From the NCBI GenBank assembly GCA_037893245.1, contig JBAIAA010000119.1:1178001-1242000 (forward strand): 64,000 nucleotides of DNA. Direction: 5' to 3'. Position numbers and translations under genes: made by a program. Of this stretch, positions 1 to 11,236 are shown one piece after another; the stretch's first letter is position 1, and each line of letters begins with the position of its first letter. This DNA is from Crossaster papposus (taxonomy: Eukaryota; Echinodermata; Asteroidea; Velatida; Solasteridae). The notes below the pieces were generated by a model that saw nothing but the letters and a program-made list of their open reading frames with translations, made no database searches and was not told the origin of the DNA.

Positions 1-671
1 CTGATTGGCGGAGGTTTGTAGCTCATTACCTAATCGGATAAACGTCAGCTGCAGATCATTGGTGTTTGGTCTTTTTTTAAATTAAATGATGTCAAACGGA
101 ATGCACCACCGTATAAATAAAGGCATCTATAATTAGGAGGTAGCGTATACGTTCATATCCGAGTCAATTTCACGCTGGTTGATTTCATTCACACAATGTA
201 ATAAGCAATTCAAAGCAATTCAATCGTTCCAACAATAAGCGGCTTTACAAAATGTACTTGACAAAAATGTAGTTGCCAAATACATGTATCCCAACTCTCG
301 TAATTATTATGGACGTTTTCAGTGATGAAGACGATTCGAAAAGGAGTCTTTACCGTCAGTAGATTAAGAAATTATTAAGTTCCAGTGAACTGACAGCCTG
401 GAATTAAATAAAGTCACAAATATTGTGAGTTGCTTTCAAAAAAACTATTCTTTTGTACTAATTGTAACCTAGGTGGTTTGGTAACGATACATTTTTAAGA
501 AAATAAGGAAACAGAAGGGGTGGTGACAAAAGTGTTTAGTGTTCGTGAAGTATAGATTATTTTATTTAGTACGAACAATCTCCCGCGCAATATACCCCAA
601 ATTTACGATATAAAAGAATGACAGCCAAAGGTTTCTGCAAATAAATAAAGGAAATAGAAATACTATGTATA

Positions 672-774
672 GGAGAATACACGAGAAAGTGTGGATTCGT
701 AATTACGAATTCACGAGGCGCGAAGCGCCGAGTGGATTCTTAAATACGAATCCACACTTGCGAGTGTATTCTCT
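672..774. repeat. Palindrome P1 with GCGCGAAGCGC tip
   Basis: Imperfect inverted repeat with arms of about 46 bases, including GTGGATTCGTA and its complement, around a tip reading CGAGGCGCGAAGCGCCGAG. The right outer flank (GACTTAAACCATTGCGTCA) matches in reverse the start of palindrome P2, so P1 and P2 are related elements. Confidence 0.75.
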
Positions 775-2518
775 GACTTAAACCATTGCGTCAAAAGAGG
801 TATTGTCATTAACTACCCAGTTGAGTGGAGATGAAAAGGCATGCATGTATCGTGGCCATAGACGTAATTTACATAAGGCCAACTAAAAAAAAAAAGGGTT
901 TAGTGTCACCGCCCGCTTCTTTTTTTAGAGGCCGCCTCCTTTTTTTTCTTCACAACAATACTTTATTATCTTACAAAATAATAATAATAATAATAATAAC
1001 TAGAACTACGTCTGTTCGAGGAACAGAACATATAGGGCCTTTTCGCATTCCCCCCCCCCCCTTAAAAACCATTCAAAAGGAATGTTAAACACATTAAAAG
1101 TAATCAAAACGAATTTAGGTTATTTAAACAGATTAAAGGTAATTTAAAGTGATTAAAACGATAACGTCACACATTTGTAAACTGTTGGTAAACTACCTAA
1201 CCAACCCAATACACAATTATTTTTATTTTAGCATGATCCGTTGCTGATATATGGCTTCAAGGTCTTAAAACGTAATAAATCACATACAATTGAATGATGG
1301 CTTCAAGTCTTTTCATTCTAACTTCCGGTCTGGTGACGTCATATTTTTTTTCTTCCGGTCAAATTGTTTCTAACATGAAGCTATTATATACATCAATTAT
1401 AAAGTGATTCAGCAAACTTCGCCACACACATCAACTGAATATTAATTTTGAACCTGCCGCCAGAGGGTGCTATAACATGTTATGACGTCGCCGGTAATTT
1501 CTTTGAAAAGTACATCTAGCCAAACACTAACATCGTTTAAAGTAAGTTCATATCATTTTTCACTTTCAAATTATAAGGCACTTTCGGTTTGGACCGAAAG
1601 GAAGGGTCACGTGATTTCTCACACACGAGATAAAATGAAGATCCTGGATTATCCTATCAATTGCCACAAACCTAAGGTCCCGGTCTTTTGCGCGTGATTT
1701 GTTATTGATTTTCAAAGATTAAATAAATTGAACCTTTAATATGACGTCACGTTACCCCCTGATGACGTCACCATGATGTCTGTCTGCTAGACACGAGCTC
1801 ACTATAGGGTCTTCACTTGGGTAAAGTTTTGTTTGGATACGACTTGTTATGAAAAGTGCTTGTACGAAAGAACGTGTACAAAGTCTATTGCATTTTGGTC
1901 CCAAAAAGAAAAAAGAAAAAAGAATTAAAACAAAAATCAGAACAAAAACAAAGGCTTTTTTGCAAAATTGCGAAAAAGCCAATTAAAAAAGATAATACAA
2001 TTTTAAGATCGTAATTTGGACTTTAGCATCACTGTGTACATGCTGTGAAAATATATTTGTTTCTAATGGGAAGGCTAGGGTGTGACGTGTATGGTGCATA
2101 CATGATCGACCCACATGAATTTTGTTTTTATTCGTGGGTGAGACATGTTTTAATTTCAAATAGAAAGATAGGGCGTGACATGTTTACTACATGACCCATA
2201 TTAAAATGTGTCGAGCGGCTATTGAAAAAAAAAAAAAAAAAGGCCTCCTCCTTCCTATTAAAAAAAAGACAAACATGTTTTATTTTATTATTTGGCCTAA
2301 AGGGAGGTTCTCGAGGCTCTTACGTAATTAGGGTTGGATTAGGGTTGAGGAATTGAATAACCGTGGATTCGTAATTGTTACAAATGTAGGCAAGATAAAA
2401 ACCGTTCAGAACCCACACTTTACTAAAGATTCGTAGATACGAATCCACTGTTATTGTCCAAAGCGTTGATTCGTAGATACGAATCCACACTTTTAACAAT
2501 AGCGTGACGTCATAGCAA

Positions 2519-2650
2519 TGGTTTAAGTTAAGGAGAAATGACGAAAAAGTGGACATTCTTTGATTCGAATGGGCGAGGACGCGCAGCGTCCGAGCCCAAT
2601 TTGAATCAAAGAATGTCCACCTTTTGAGTCGTTTCTCCGACTTAAACTAC
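2519..2650. repeat. Palindrome P2 with GACGCGCAGCGTC tip
   Basis: Inverted repeat of about 130 bases: GGTTTAAGTTAAGGAGAAA at the left pairs with the right end, GTGGACATTCTTTGATTC pairs with its complement, and the tip reads CGAGGACGCGCAGCGTCCGAG. Just upstream (2362-2490) lie extra partial inverted pieces of the P1 arm, GATTCGTAGATACGAATC appearing twice. Confidence 0.75.
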
Positions 2651-4093
2651 GTCCCTTTTACACCCATTGTCAATATTTAAAAGGAACAACAAGTGTCAAT
2701 TCTTACTAATGCTTTAAAGTATGAGACGATTTAATTCCATTGTTCAGTGGTGCAAGCTACTAAGGAATGTGAAAGCTTTGTCCTGTCTAGTCTCCGTGTT
2801 GCGTAACCAAACAAGTGAATAAAAGTTGGGTAAAATGAGGGTGTTTAAAATGCCCAGTACATTCGACTTCGAAGTCATTTGATGCCATACATTGTTGTGC
2901 GTCGGGTGTGTCTCTGCTAACTCCGCTAATATGTCTTCCAGTGAGGATCCGTACATATTTTTGAGTAGGAATACGTTGGGAGATATGTTGTGTCACTTCA
3001 AGAACTGACTCGCCAATTTATTTTGATGGTGATTTACACCAGTATTTTGGGTCATATTCGATGAGGATTTTATACTCCAATGAGGATTTATACTAAAGCG
3101 GCAAATTCAGAGGTGAAGAAACTTCCTACTACTCGTGGCTGATTTGGACCCCTAACGGATCAGGTAATGATGGAAAATAAGCAAGAAAAGGAAACAAGAA
3201 CTTGTTATTCCCAACATTTGGCTTGGCTCTCATCAGCAGCTCATTTTGGCTTAATATTTTTACCAATTTTAGCCCTTTTTATGGTGTAACAATATCGTCA
3301 GTAGTCATTATTCCGTGTCGAAAGTATACCAGCCTTTTGTTAAACCCTGAACGGTTTCATTATCACACGTCAAACCAGACTCGGAACAAAACTAATTTCT
3401 GTTGGTTTTTCTGCCGTTTTTGCTACACAGGTATACGACAGGACAGGACAACATGGGCGAGTTAGCGAATGTAAAGTACATGTACGTGTTATACGTAAAC
3501 CAGCCATTTTAAAGTTGTGCATTAGTAGTACTTTTTAGGACCTTCGAACGTATGACATAACTATGACCTATCTCCGTCGAAAATTATTCCCATTTACAAG
3601 AAATGTACATATTTTAAATTGCAAACCATCGCTTCGACCTTGCTAATAAAAAGGTTTATCCTCCATTTGTTTTCTTAGTGGTAATAAGTTCTTGGGCCAT
3701 TTTCATTTTCGAATGTTTTAGACAAACCTTGATGCAATTTGTTACATGCGGTTTGGCGCATCCATCTTATTTTATTTTTGTTATTGTTGATATCCCAGGT
3801 TGTGGCAAATCTGTGCAACAAGGCTTTTGGACGAACCACTCCATACGATCGAGCATGGCAGCATCTCGTCTCTACAACAAGGGCTTCGGTGGCCAGAACC
3901 AGTGAGGATCATAGGAGAGCAGTCAGCCGGGCTTGAAACTGCATAAGCGCGTCGACACGGCAAAGAGACCTCCAAGACAATTAACTGTTGAAAGCTCTAA
4001 AGAAACTGTCAACATAGCTCTTACTAAGTTGTAATAAATATAACAATAGCAATTTCCGTGTCCACTGAGTCGTTCTTTTTCTGTTAATTCTTA

Positions 4094-4123
4094 AAAGAAT
4101 GTACAGTTAACTGTACATTCTTT
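4094..4123. repeat. Perfect 30-bp palindrome near the insertion end
   Basis: Two 15-base arms (AAAGAATGTACAGTT and its complement) meet with no spacer, 50 bases inside the right end of the unit 1 insertion. Confidence 0.8.
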
Positions 4124-4173
4124 AAAATAATCGACACTTTTCTGAATAGAGTGACGTCACAAGAGTAGTTTAA

Positions 4174-5551
4174 TAACACATATTTCTTTTCATTTGAGCA
4201 TTAATTTAACTTTATCGCAATATATCTAACAATTCTGTTTACTGAAATCTTGTGTACATTTTTAATATACATTCAATAAAAATAGCATCATCAAGTTAAG
4301 CCTGTATCGGAGCTAACCCAGGGTGAAACGGACAATGTCGACTTTAATTTAAACAAGTGTGACCAGTCGCCTTCCTCGACAGGCCCCAGGACTATTTTCC
4401 CATATATATATATATATAGAGTTTCAACTAGACTTCGCTATAAATATAGCTCCCTCTATAATTTAGGAAATACTGCCTTCTACAGCTTTAAAAACTTTGT
4501 TTTTAATTGCGCCCTCGCGTGCTACAACAATAGGCCCATTGTTGCATACTTTACATTCTTTTGCTTTGTTAATTGCTTGCTTAGTTTTCTTGTTGGCGCA
4601 AGGCAGTGTTTGGGGCATTGGTCCTTTGACTTTTGTTCTAGCCACACCTTAATACTGATACATTCGTACACGGGTTGTGTGGCACGAGCTTGGTCGGCCA
4701 ACGCGGTTGAGTACACACTGGTTTATTATATTTTTCAATTATCTTATTCTAAATGATTTTTGTTGAAGTCTTGTAAATACTTTCAATGATACTGACTTGT
4801 AATTTTAGAATAAGAAATTAATGAACTGTTCATTTTGTTATCTTTAATTTTAGACTTGATTACAGACATCCAATTGGCTGTCGTTCCTTCGGCGCCTTTT
4901 AGTTCTTTTGGAAATTTAAGTTTTTTTAATAAAATAACTGTAAATACAACTTCCCGTTCCACATCTTCATTTATTATTTGAGTAGCCTCGAGCACATTCA
5001 TGGAATTGCCCCAGTGGATTCCTCCTAATTTGGCTACACAAGTATTGGTATAAAAACACTGCTATCCAACTTGCACAATAATTACATTTCACAATTCAAG
5101 CTGCGCTTTATTTAAACGGTAAAGATCGCTTTACTTACCCTGTGACGTCCCCAACTCGTGCCAGCCAAGCTGTGCAAAACAGCACCGATAAATTAATGGG
5201 TACATGACATGTAAATAGGTAGCAATTGCATTAGCAGCTACATTTAATGGGCTATGTACATGTATTCAGGAAAGCAGAAGAGTTAACGTTAACTCGAGGG
5301 AGCTCACAAATGGAATGACTAAAAACCTAACGGTGCCCTAAATCTGATTTATGTTCCCTTCTTGCCTCAAGTTCAAGTTGTTATGTCACGCTAACCAACC
5401 ACCGTTGATGACAACTTGAAGGTTGGACATGGGCCGGCGAAGAATTAAAGGAAACGCAAACAATGTCCACTAGCAAATCTGCATCACAGTCAAAAGTAAA
5501 GTTGACAACCGCCGTACTATCTTGCGCGCGCGAGAGAGCGTGCACCCATAC
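4174..5551. other. Shared unit backbone, no convincing gene
   Basis: Common to units 1, 2, 4 and 6. Contains a TA microsatellite near 4402-4417 and, on the minus strand, eroded open stretches (4463-4716 and 4783-5001) whose counterparts differ in frame between units. A GC-rich CGCGCG/GAGAG run lies at 5522-5540. I see no intact gene. Confidence 0.5.
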
Positions 5552-5554
5552 TTA

Positions 5555-6407
5555 AGCCGTGTTCGCACTGGACATTTTTTTGGGAAGGTTTTACTGAGAC
5601 GATGGTAAAATAAAAAATGGTCAAATGTTACCACTGTTCGCACTTGGACTTTCGACAAGGGAAACTTTTACCGAGACCGTGGGAGAAGTAGCCAAGCTGT
5701 CATTATAATGACTCTTGAGGGCGCTTTGTGTGACCTTTTTGCACGTGCGAATGTGATCACGATGCGATTTGCATGTATCAGCGTGCCCGCCACTGACCTC
5801 TATACATGGACAGATCATCATTGTTTCATTTTGAAGTCGGCATGCGGAGAAGTGCAACATGGCGGACCCACGACGTCACTCTATGAGCCAATGAAATGTC
5901 CAGGTGTTGGTACGATACGTATTACGTAATGTTTATAAATACAAAATGTACAGAGTAAATCCACTGACCTCTACACCTGGACATTTCATTGGCTCACAGC
6001 AATGACGTCTCGGGTCCGCCATGTTGCACTTTCAGTTCGCGCCGACTTTAAGTGTTAGCACAGCAGAATATGGACAATGATCCGTCCAGGTGTAGAGGTC
6101 AGTGGTGCCCGCATGTAAACAATGCAAAGAGCGCATGCGCAGTGCCTTTTGTATAGCGTGACCTTGCACTGGAGGGCCGGGTGGGACGTTTTTACCGAGT
6201 CGCGCTGTTCGCACTGGACTTATCGTCTAGGGAAAAGTGACCAGGGACGTTTTCCCGAGCAGCAGTTGGCCGGTAGAAGTACCCACTGGACTCGGGAGAA
6301 GTACCTGAGAGAAAAACGTCCTAGGCTGTCCGCACTGGACTTAAAATGGGAAAAGGACCCATCGTCTAGGTATGTTTTATCATTTTAAGTCCAGTGCGAA
6401 CATGGCT
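5555..6407. mobile_element. Harbinger-like MITE with TTA target duplication
   Basis: Left end AGCCGTGTTCGCACTGGAC is repeated inverted at the right end (one mismatch). TTA flanks both ends (5552-5554 and 6408-6410), and units 2, 4 and 6 show the empty site with a single TTA. A 3-bp TTA/TAA duplication is typical of PIF/Harbinger elements. Subterminal copies of the GTTCGCACTGGAC motif recur inside (near 5635, 6206 and 6328). No transposase is visible. A hAT-like MITE is nested in it. Confidence 0.75.
5791..6104. mobile_element. Nested hAT-like MITE with 8-bp target duplication
   Basis: Ends are CACTGACCTCTA and its inverted copy. The 8-bp duplication GTGCCCGC sits at 5783-5790 and 6105-6112, the length expected for hAT elements. 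The body is itself an inverted repeat (for example GCAACATGGCGGACCC near 5857 against its complement near 6015), and an internal third copy of the end sequence lies near 5961. It inserted after the surrounding Harbinger-like MITE. Confidence 0.85.
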
Positions 6408-6789
6408 TTAGGGATTAACAGTGCGAGGACCCGGTCATTACTGCGTTATAATTGACCGGGTTGGGGGATGACAGCTTTTAATGGACCAGTTGTTTATTTG
6501 AATTGACAACAGAGGGCGCTATTCAGAATCGACGATCCAGTGTCAACAATATTTTCGAATTTGCTGCCAATGCTACGTGGAATCGCCTGTCTGGAATCAG
6601 GTGCCAACCCACCACATGCAACAGTACGTGATGCCATCATATTCCCAGAGCTTTTGTCATAATCTTCACTCATTTATGATGCCCAAGAAAGAACTGAAGA
6701 AGACATCAGCATTCCAGAGAGATGTGTTAAACCGCAACTTTCCGCTGTAGAGAGCCGTACCGTGAAGATTGATACTATAGGCTGAATCA

Positions 6790-7140
6790 AAGGCTTCCCC
6801 AGAGTTCATGCAGAAGGCATTGGAGAATGTTTTTCAGTTGACGTTTAATTTGTGAAAGTCAAAGTTACTTGTCTTCTAGATCCAAGGTCCCAAGTCACCA
6901 CCGTGGGAGAACGGTTCTTCAGTCGGTTTGTCGAACCGCTGGGCTTCAAACTTCAAGGTATACCAGAGCCGTTCACCCTTGTATCTGCTAACGGTGCTTC
7001 CACGCCCTACATCGGGTGTTATGACACTGATGTTGAAGCCGTCGGGCTAGTCATTCCGTCTCGGGTGGTGCTTGTAGTCCGAGAGAAGTACTCTTCCCTC
7101 CATACTTGGAAAAACGAGAGTGTGCAAGTTGGACAGGCAC
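6790..7140 (+). mobile_element. LTR-retroelement retropepsin fossil (unit 1)
   Basis: The plus-strand reading resembles the aspartic-protease (retropepsin) region of Ty3/Gypsy-type Pol proteins, including the stretches FTLVSANGAS and VVLVVREKYS. Only this small part of the element remains, without reverse transcriptase or terminal repeats. It is broken. Related pieces lie at 29385-29800 and 54958-55370, always next to the same FREP remnant, so the fossil predates the unit duplications. Confidence 0.55.
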
Positions 7141-7159
7141 GATTATTGACAACCTTTTG

Positions 7160-7347
7160 GGGCCTATCAGTTACACGAGATCTGATAATTTTAGTGAAGT
7201 ATCTAACCCTTTGAGTGCGCGATTTTCAGCAGCATAAAAAACATTTGTTTCTCTGCATAAGATAAAGTATTAAATCCAGAGACAGACGACCTGGAATATG
7301 ATGTATATTAGGTAAAACAATTTTGAACGTAAGATTGGTTTCGCCAT
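7160..7347 (-). pseudogene. FREP 5' remnant: signal peptide and start of PAN domain (unit 1)
   Basis: Minus-strand start MAKPILR then a hydrophobic stretch, followed by a region matching the HTFYAAENRALE part of intact copies. Homology stops where intact genes read RSRVICGREC; beyond lies the retropepsin fossil. A small internal deletion relative to the unit 3 and unit 5 remnants is visible around 7290. No FBG domain follows, so it is a dead fragment. Confidence 0.7.
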
Positions 7348-7815
7348 TGGTTTCTTTCTTATAATGTTTAATCGGTACATGTAGTTAAATTGCGCGGAAC
7401 AAAATTCAGCGATTTGTCATGTCTGGTTTTATTGTCGCCACGACTAAAGATTCAAGCCACACTGCTTACGGTAGCTGTCTTCTTTACACAACTGAATGAG
7501 TGGCTCTGGAAACACAGAGGCCTGACGATGATGGGATTTGGTAAAAATACACAAAGCAATGGGGTGAGGCAGACGATGTGTATTTCCCCAATTGGTTATT
7601 AAAGTTAATGCGTCTTAACATATTTAGTGTTTTCCCGCCAATCACAAACCGTTACGTCACAAACTGTTTCACGTTTTACCGTAGGCTTATAACATCATTG
7701 GTACAGTACGTAACAGATGGATTAACGTATGACATGAAGCGCATAAAGCCGGGGCTTCGTTTACGTCAATATCAAGATGCAGCGACTCCATGAAATCCAT
7801 ACTCAACACTTAAAA
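7348..7815 (-). other. 5' flank of the FREP remnant
   Basis: Matches the upstream region of intact FREP genes: the GATGATGGG, GGCAGACGATGTGTAT and ATTGGTTAT blocks are all recognisable near 7527-7600. The TATA-like box of intact promoters is not preserved here (GATTTGGTAAAAATAC instead). Confidence 0.5.
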
Positions 7816-7965
7816 AAAGAACGTCAGTGATAAATTATTAGGAATGGGTGGATGTAAAGGTAGGATACACCACTGATAAATGCTTGAATTATCAGGAATG
7901 GGTGGATTTAAAGATAGGATATACCATTATCAGGAATGGATGGATGTAAAGGTAGGATACACCCT
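7816..7965. repeat. Short tandem copies of MDAE-repeat end sequence
   Basis: Three tandem copies of about 50 bases with ATCAGGAATGGGTGGAT and AAAGGTAGGATACACCA. These strings match the ends of the MDAE-type MITE elsewhere in the window. Confidence 0.65.
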
Positions 7966-8431
7966 TGGTAATTCCCATATCTTATGTACTCATTCGTAAA
8001 ATTCTGTATTTTTTGAAAACTAAATTCGATTATACCAATTGTTCATGTTTCATGTATTAAGACTATTGTGTTACATACCTCAACCTTGTTCCTATGGTGT
8101 AAACAGTACGCTTCCATTACCCTACCCGCTCTTTTATTTTTACCCTGGTAATGAGTACGGGATCAAGACGGGGGTTCCACTTTGTTGTGCTCTATAGACC
8201 AGAAAGTGATGCTGAAAAACATTTCAGGGGTTTTCTAAATAAAAACATAAACAAATCTTTGACAAAATTAGCTAATCGACCAGAATGTTTTTCCCCCTTA
8301 CAATTTCAATGGACCGTTTTGGTTTCTTCCCTCCAAGTCAATTACGCGAATGTGCGCCTAAAAGGAAAATTATCAGTAAAAAAGGTCAATTCACCTCGTG
8401 GGGTCAAGTATTGAGAATCTGGTTGACAAAG

Positions 8432-9275
8432 ACAGGTCCATCGGGGCGAGGTCCATCGGGGCGAGGTCCATCGGGGCGAGGTCCATCGGGGCGAGGTCCA
8501 TCGGGGCGAGGTCCATCGGGGCGAGGTCCATCGGGGCGAGGTCCATCGGGGCGGGGTCCATCGGGGCGGGGTCCATCGGGGCGGGGTCCATCGGGGCGGG
8601 GTCCATCGGGGCGGGGTCCATCGGGGCGGGGTCCATCGGGGCGGGGTCCATCGGGGCGGGGTCCATCGGGGCGGGGTCCATCGGGGCGGGGTCCATCGGG
8701 GCGGGGTCCATCGGGGCGGGGTCCATCGGGGCGGGGTCCATCGGGGCGGGGTCCATCGGGGCGGGGTCCATCGGGGCGGGGTCCATCGGGGCGGGGTCCA
8801 TCGGGGCGGGGTCCATCGGGGCGGGGTCCATCGGGGCGGGGTCCATCGGGGCGGGGTCCATCGGGGCGGGGTCCATCGGGGCGGGGTCCATCGGGGCGGG
8901 GTCCATCGGGGCGGGGTCCATCGGGGCGGGGTCCACCGGGGCGGGGTCCACCAGGGCGAGGTTCATCAGGGCGAAGTCTACCAGGGGGAGGTCTATCAGG
9001 GCGAGGTCCATCAGGGCGAGGTCCATCAGGGCGAGGTCCATCAGGGCGAGGTCCATCAGGGCGAGGTCTACCAGGGCGAGGTCCATCAGGGCGAGGTCCA
9101 TCAGGGCGAGGTTTAGGGCGAGGCCATCAGAGTGCGAGGTCCAGGGTGAGGTCCAGGGCGAGGTCCAGGACGAGTACCAGGGCGAGGTCCAGGGCGTGTT
9201 CCAGGGGGAGGTCTCCCCCGAGGTCCAGGGCGAGGTCCAGGGCGAGGGCTAGAACGAGGCCAGGGCGCGGCCAGA
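8432..9275. repeat. 15-bp GC-rich minisatellite
   Basis: About 34 near-perfect copies of GGTCCATCGGGGCGA/G run to about 8940, then degenerate 15-mers (CATCAGGGCGA) to about 9115, then irregular pieces with AGGTCCAGGGCG to about 9275. The repeat length is a multiple of three, so several frames stay open (GPSGR repeats on one, DPAPM on the other strand); I read these as artefacts. Flanks match the unit 2 sequence near 20690, so the array grew out of a GGGCGCGGCCAGGGCG seed. Confidence 0.9.
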
Positions 9276-9562
9276 AGTTGTGAATCTACATCTGTAGAAT
9301 ACTTTGCAAATTCCTTAACTGCATATCCCATACAGAGACATGTGTTTAAAGCATAAACCCCAGTTGCCTTACACCTGCCAATCACGCTGCGATAATTACA
9401 CACTCGTAACTCAACACGAACAACCTAAATCAACTGAGACAAATTAATCGTGGATTGGTTCTTGTCGCTCAGTTTATTCAACGTCATTGGTCTTTTTGTA
9501 TTTGAACCATTTTTGTATCGCAATATACAAGCAAAAAGTAAAATGTTCTTATTAATTATGAT

Positions 9563-9644
9563 TAATAGGTTTAGGAATAGGAATAGGAATAGGTTTTCTC
9601 TAGATAGATGGCGCATTATAAATGCTTTATATTATTATTATTTT
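9563..9644 (+). mobile_element. SINE 3' tail with 13-bp target duplication
   Basis: Absent from units 2-5. It is flanked by the direct repeat TATTAATTATGAT (9550-9562 and 9645-9657). The insert contains GGAATA repeats, GATGGCGCATTATAAATGC and an A/T-rich TTATTATTATT end, typical of the 3' end of a tRNA-derived SINE. The 5' part is missing. Confidence 0.6.
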
Positions 9645-9657
9645 TATTAATTATGAT

Positions 9658-10439
9658 ATTGATGTGGTTTGTGTAATTTTATATGAATTTCAATTATAAG
9701 CACTCACTTAAGACAGCGAGCTCTAAACAAACCTTTATATTTTAAAATTGTGCAGACAAATAATAAGTAATGACATTAGAACAAATTAATATGTAAAATT
9801 CCGATTCTTTTGTGGTATAGAGTATTTTCGTGGGAAAGTAATAAGATGAATATTTTGAATGTTTTTTAATAAGAGGAATAACACTTGCCACAAATTCTAA
9901 GCTTATGCCATTTTGTGCAACATTCTATTCGCGCAATACAAACATTATCTATGTATACATGTACGAATAACACTTATTTTCTAAGCTGACAGCACTTGTC
10001 AAACTATAATTGTAATACCAGTAACATATTGTTTTCACATACGCTGTATTTATAATTTAGCAAGAACAGTTTTCACAACGTTCCGTTATTATGGACCTTA
10101 TTCAAAAAGAAGACATTTTGGTTGTGTTCCCTGGATGTATCTTATAAATTGTGAATTGTTGAATAAGATGGGTGCCAGACTATTTTTGAATTATAGCCTA
10201 ACTTTCAATATTTATTTTAAATGTGGCATAAAATATTAAGGTATGTTTAATTACAATTTTTTTATTATTCACTAGAGATGACTGGTGTTATTTGATATTT
10301 AACTTGAGGTCATTGCTTTAATTTCTATCTGCAAGTTCCCAAACTGAAGATTTTATCTCACTTTAAATGTATTATGGCCGATGTTCGTGAATAAATCTCA
10401 AAGTGACGGATGCTGTTCGTAGCCCTAATTCTAAATTTC
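9658..10439. other. Shared unit backbone, no gene seen
   Basis: A/T-rich sequence present in all complete units. It lacks about 190 bases found in unit 2 near 21110-21270. Nothing coding or structured was recognised. Confidence 0.5.
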
Positions 10440-10925
10440 AGTAATTGTTGTTATGTCGCCAATTACATAAATCTGCATAGGTTGACATTCAGCGATATAA
10501 TTATGTAGTATTTCAACAACTGTAAAAAGACTACAATTTCAAGGCACACTGTTACCCGTAGATGTCTTCTTGGCACAACTGCCAGATTGCACTCAGAAGC
10601 CTGGTGATGCTGGGACTTAGTAGTATACAAAGGAATGGGGTGACGCAGACACAAACTGTGGCGATATTGATTTAATTCCAGTGAATATAATGAGATTTAG
10701 ATGGAATTGTTCTTGAGGGGCACTTCTCTGGTTACCATGCAACTCTTGCCGATGGCCACAGGCTTACAAGCGTTAATTCAGCGATAGGAATAATCATATG
10801 AGGGGTCTTTATCGCCGTTGTAGCTTTAGAAATGACAACACTAACTGTCCATGGCATGAGGGTATTGATTTGGTACCAGTGAATCAAATGAGATTGGGAG
10901 GAAACAAATCGCTTAAGGCCATAAG
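10440..10925 (-). pseudogene. Orphan 5' flank of a lost FREP copy
   Basis: Matches the sequence just upstream of intact FREP genes (TACATAAATCTGCATAGG, the TGTCTTCTTGGCACAACTGCC block near 10563, and GGAATGGGGTGACGCAGAC near 10633), continuing as the longer unit 3 flank does (GCGATATTGATTTA). No coding part remains on its left side, so a whole FREP coding region appears to have been deleted. Confidence 0.6.
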
Positions 10926-10930
10926 CTTAA

Positions 10931-11236
10931 AGGTATGATACACCATTTCCAGATATCGAAAATATTTACTGCCAAATTATTAGGAAATATCTTACTCATC
11001 TGAAAGTAAATAATGATTCTAGGCATCCAGCAATGATTGCGCTAGATATCCTGTAATTCTAAAAAATAGACGGCGATCGCGAAAAACACAAACAACATAA
11101 AAATAACTGCTGGCGCTGGTTGAAAACAAACGCTGTTTTCACTTTAAACAGGTCAGTTAAACGATATTTACTGTAATATACAACCGCCCAAATCCACCCA
11201 TTCCTGATAATTTGAGCAGTTACCAATGGTGTCCTT
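10931..11236 (-). mobile_element. MDAE-type MITE (unit 1)
   Basis: Full-length copy, reversed relative to the unit 2 copy at 18538. Ends GGTATGATACACCATT and its inverse near 11230. Internal landmarks GGCATCCAGCA and GGTCAGTTAAACGATA match the other copies. The small ORF start is not preserved. Confidence 0.7.

Larger units (their letters stand above)
667..4173. mobile_element. Unit-1-specific 3.5 kb insertion of two foldback modules
   Basis: Absent from units 2, 4 and 6, where the flanks join directly (ACTAT then TAACACATA). No clear target duplication is visible. Each of two modules (about 667-2526 and 2519-4173) begins with a hairpin-forming palindrome and ends with a related tail: CACTTTT, a few bases, AATAG, then GTGACGTCA and GTTTAA (2488-2526 and 4136-4173). 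No transposase is visible; open frames inside are short and unremarkable. Direct repeats of about 60 bases (around 2055-2115 and 2150-2205) and A/T-rich runs fill the rest. A non-autonomous foldback element or a nest of two is the best reading. Confidence 0.5.

Noticed and set aside
3800-3830. P-loop-like IPGCGKS text
   Set aside because: Spacing does not fit GxxxxGK(S/T), and the frame is short.
3739-3936. Possible terminal exon (VVANLCNKAFGRTTPYDRAW) followed by AATAAA near 4034
   Set aside because: An acceptor-like sequence precedes it, but no upstream exon or known domain is visible, and it lies inside the unit 1 insertion.
8432-8940. CRISPR-like array
   Set aside because: Copies are contiguous with no spacers, and the genome is eukaryotic.
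8285-9283. 332-aa GPSGR-repeat protein and the DPAPM-repeat frame on the other strand
   Set aside because: Both are frames through a 15-bp minisatellite whose length is a multiple of three. No non-repeat domain is attached and the array is absent from the other units.
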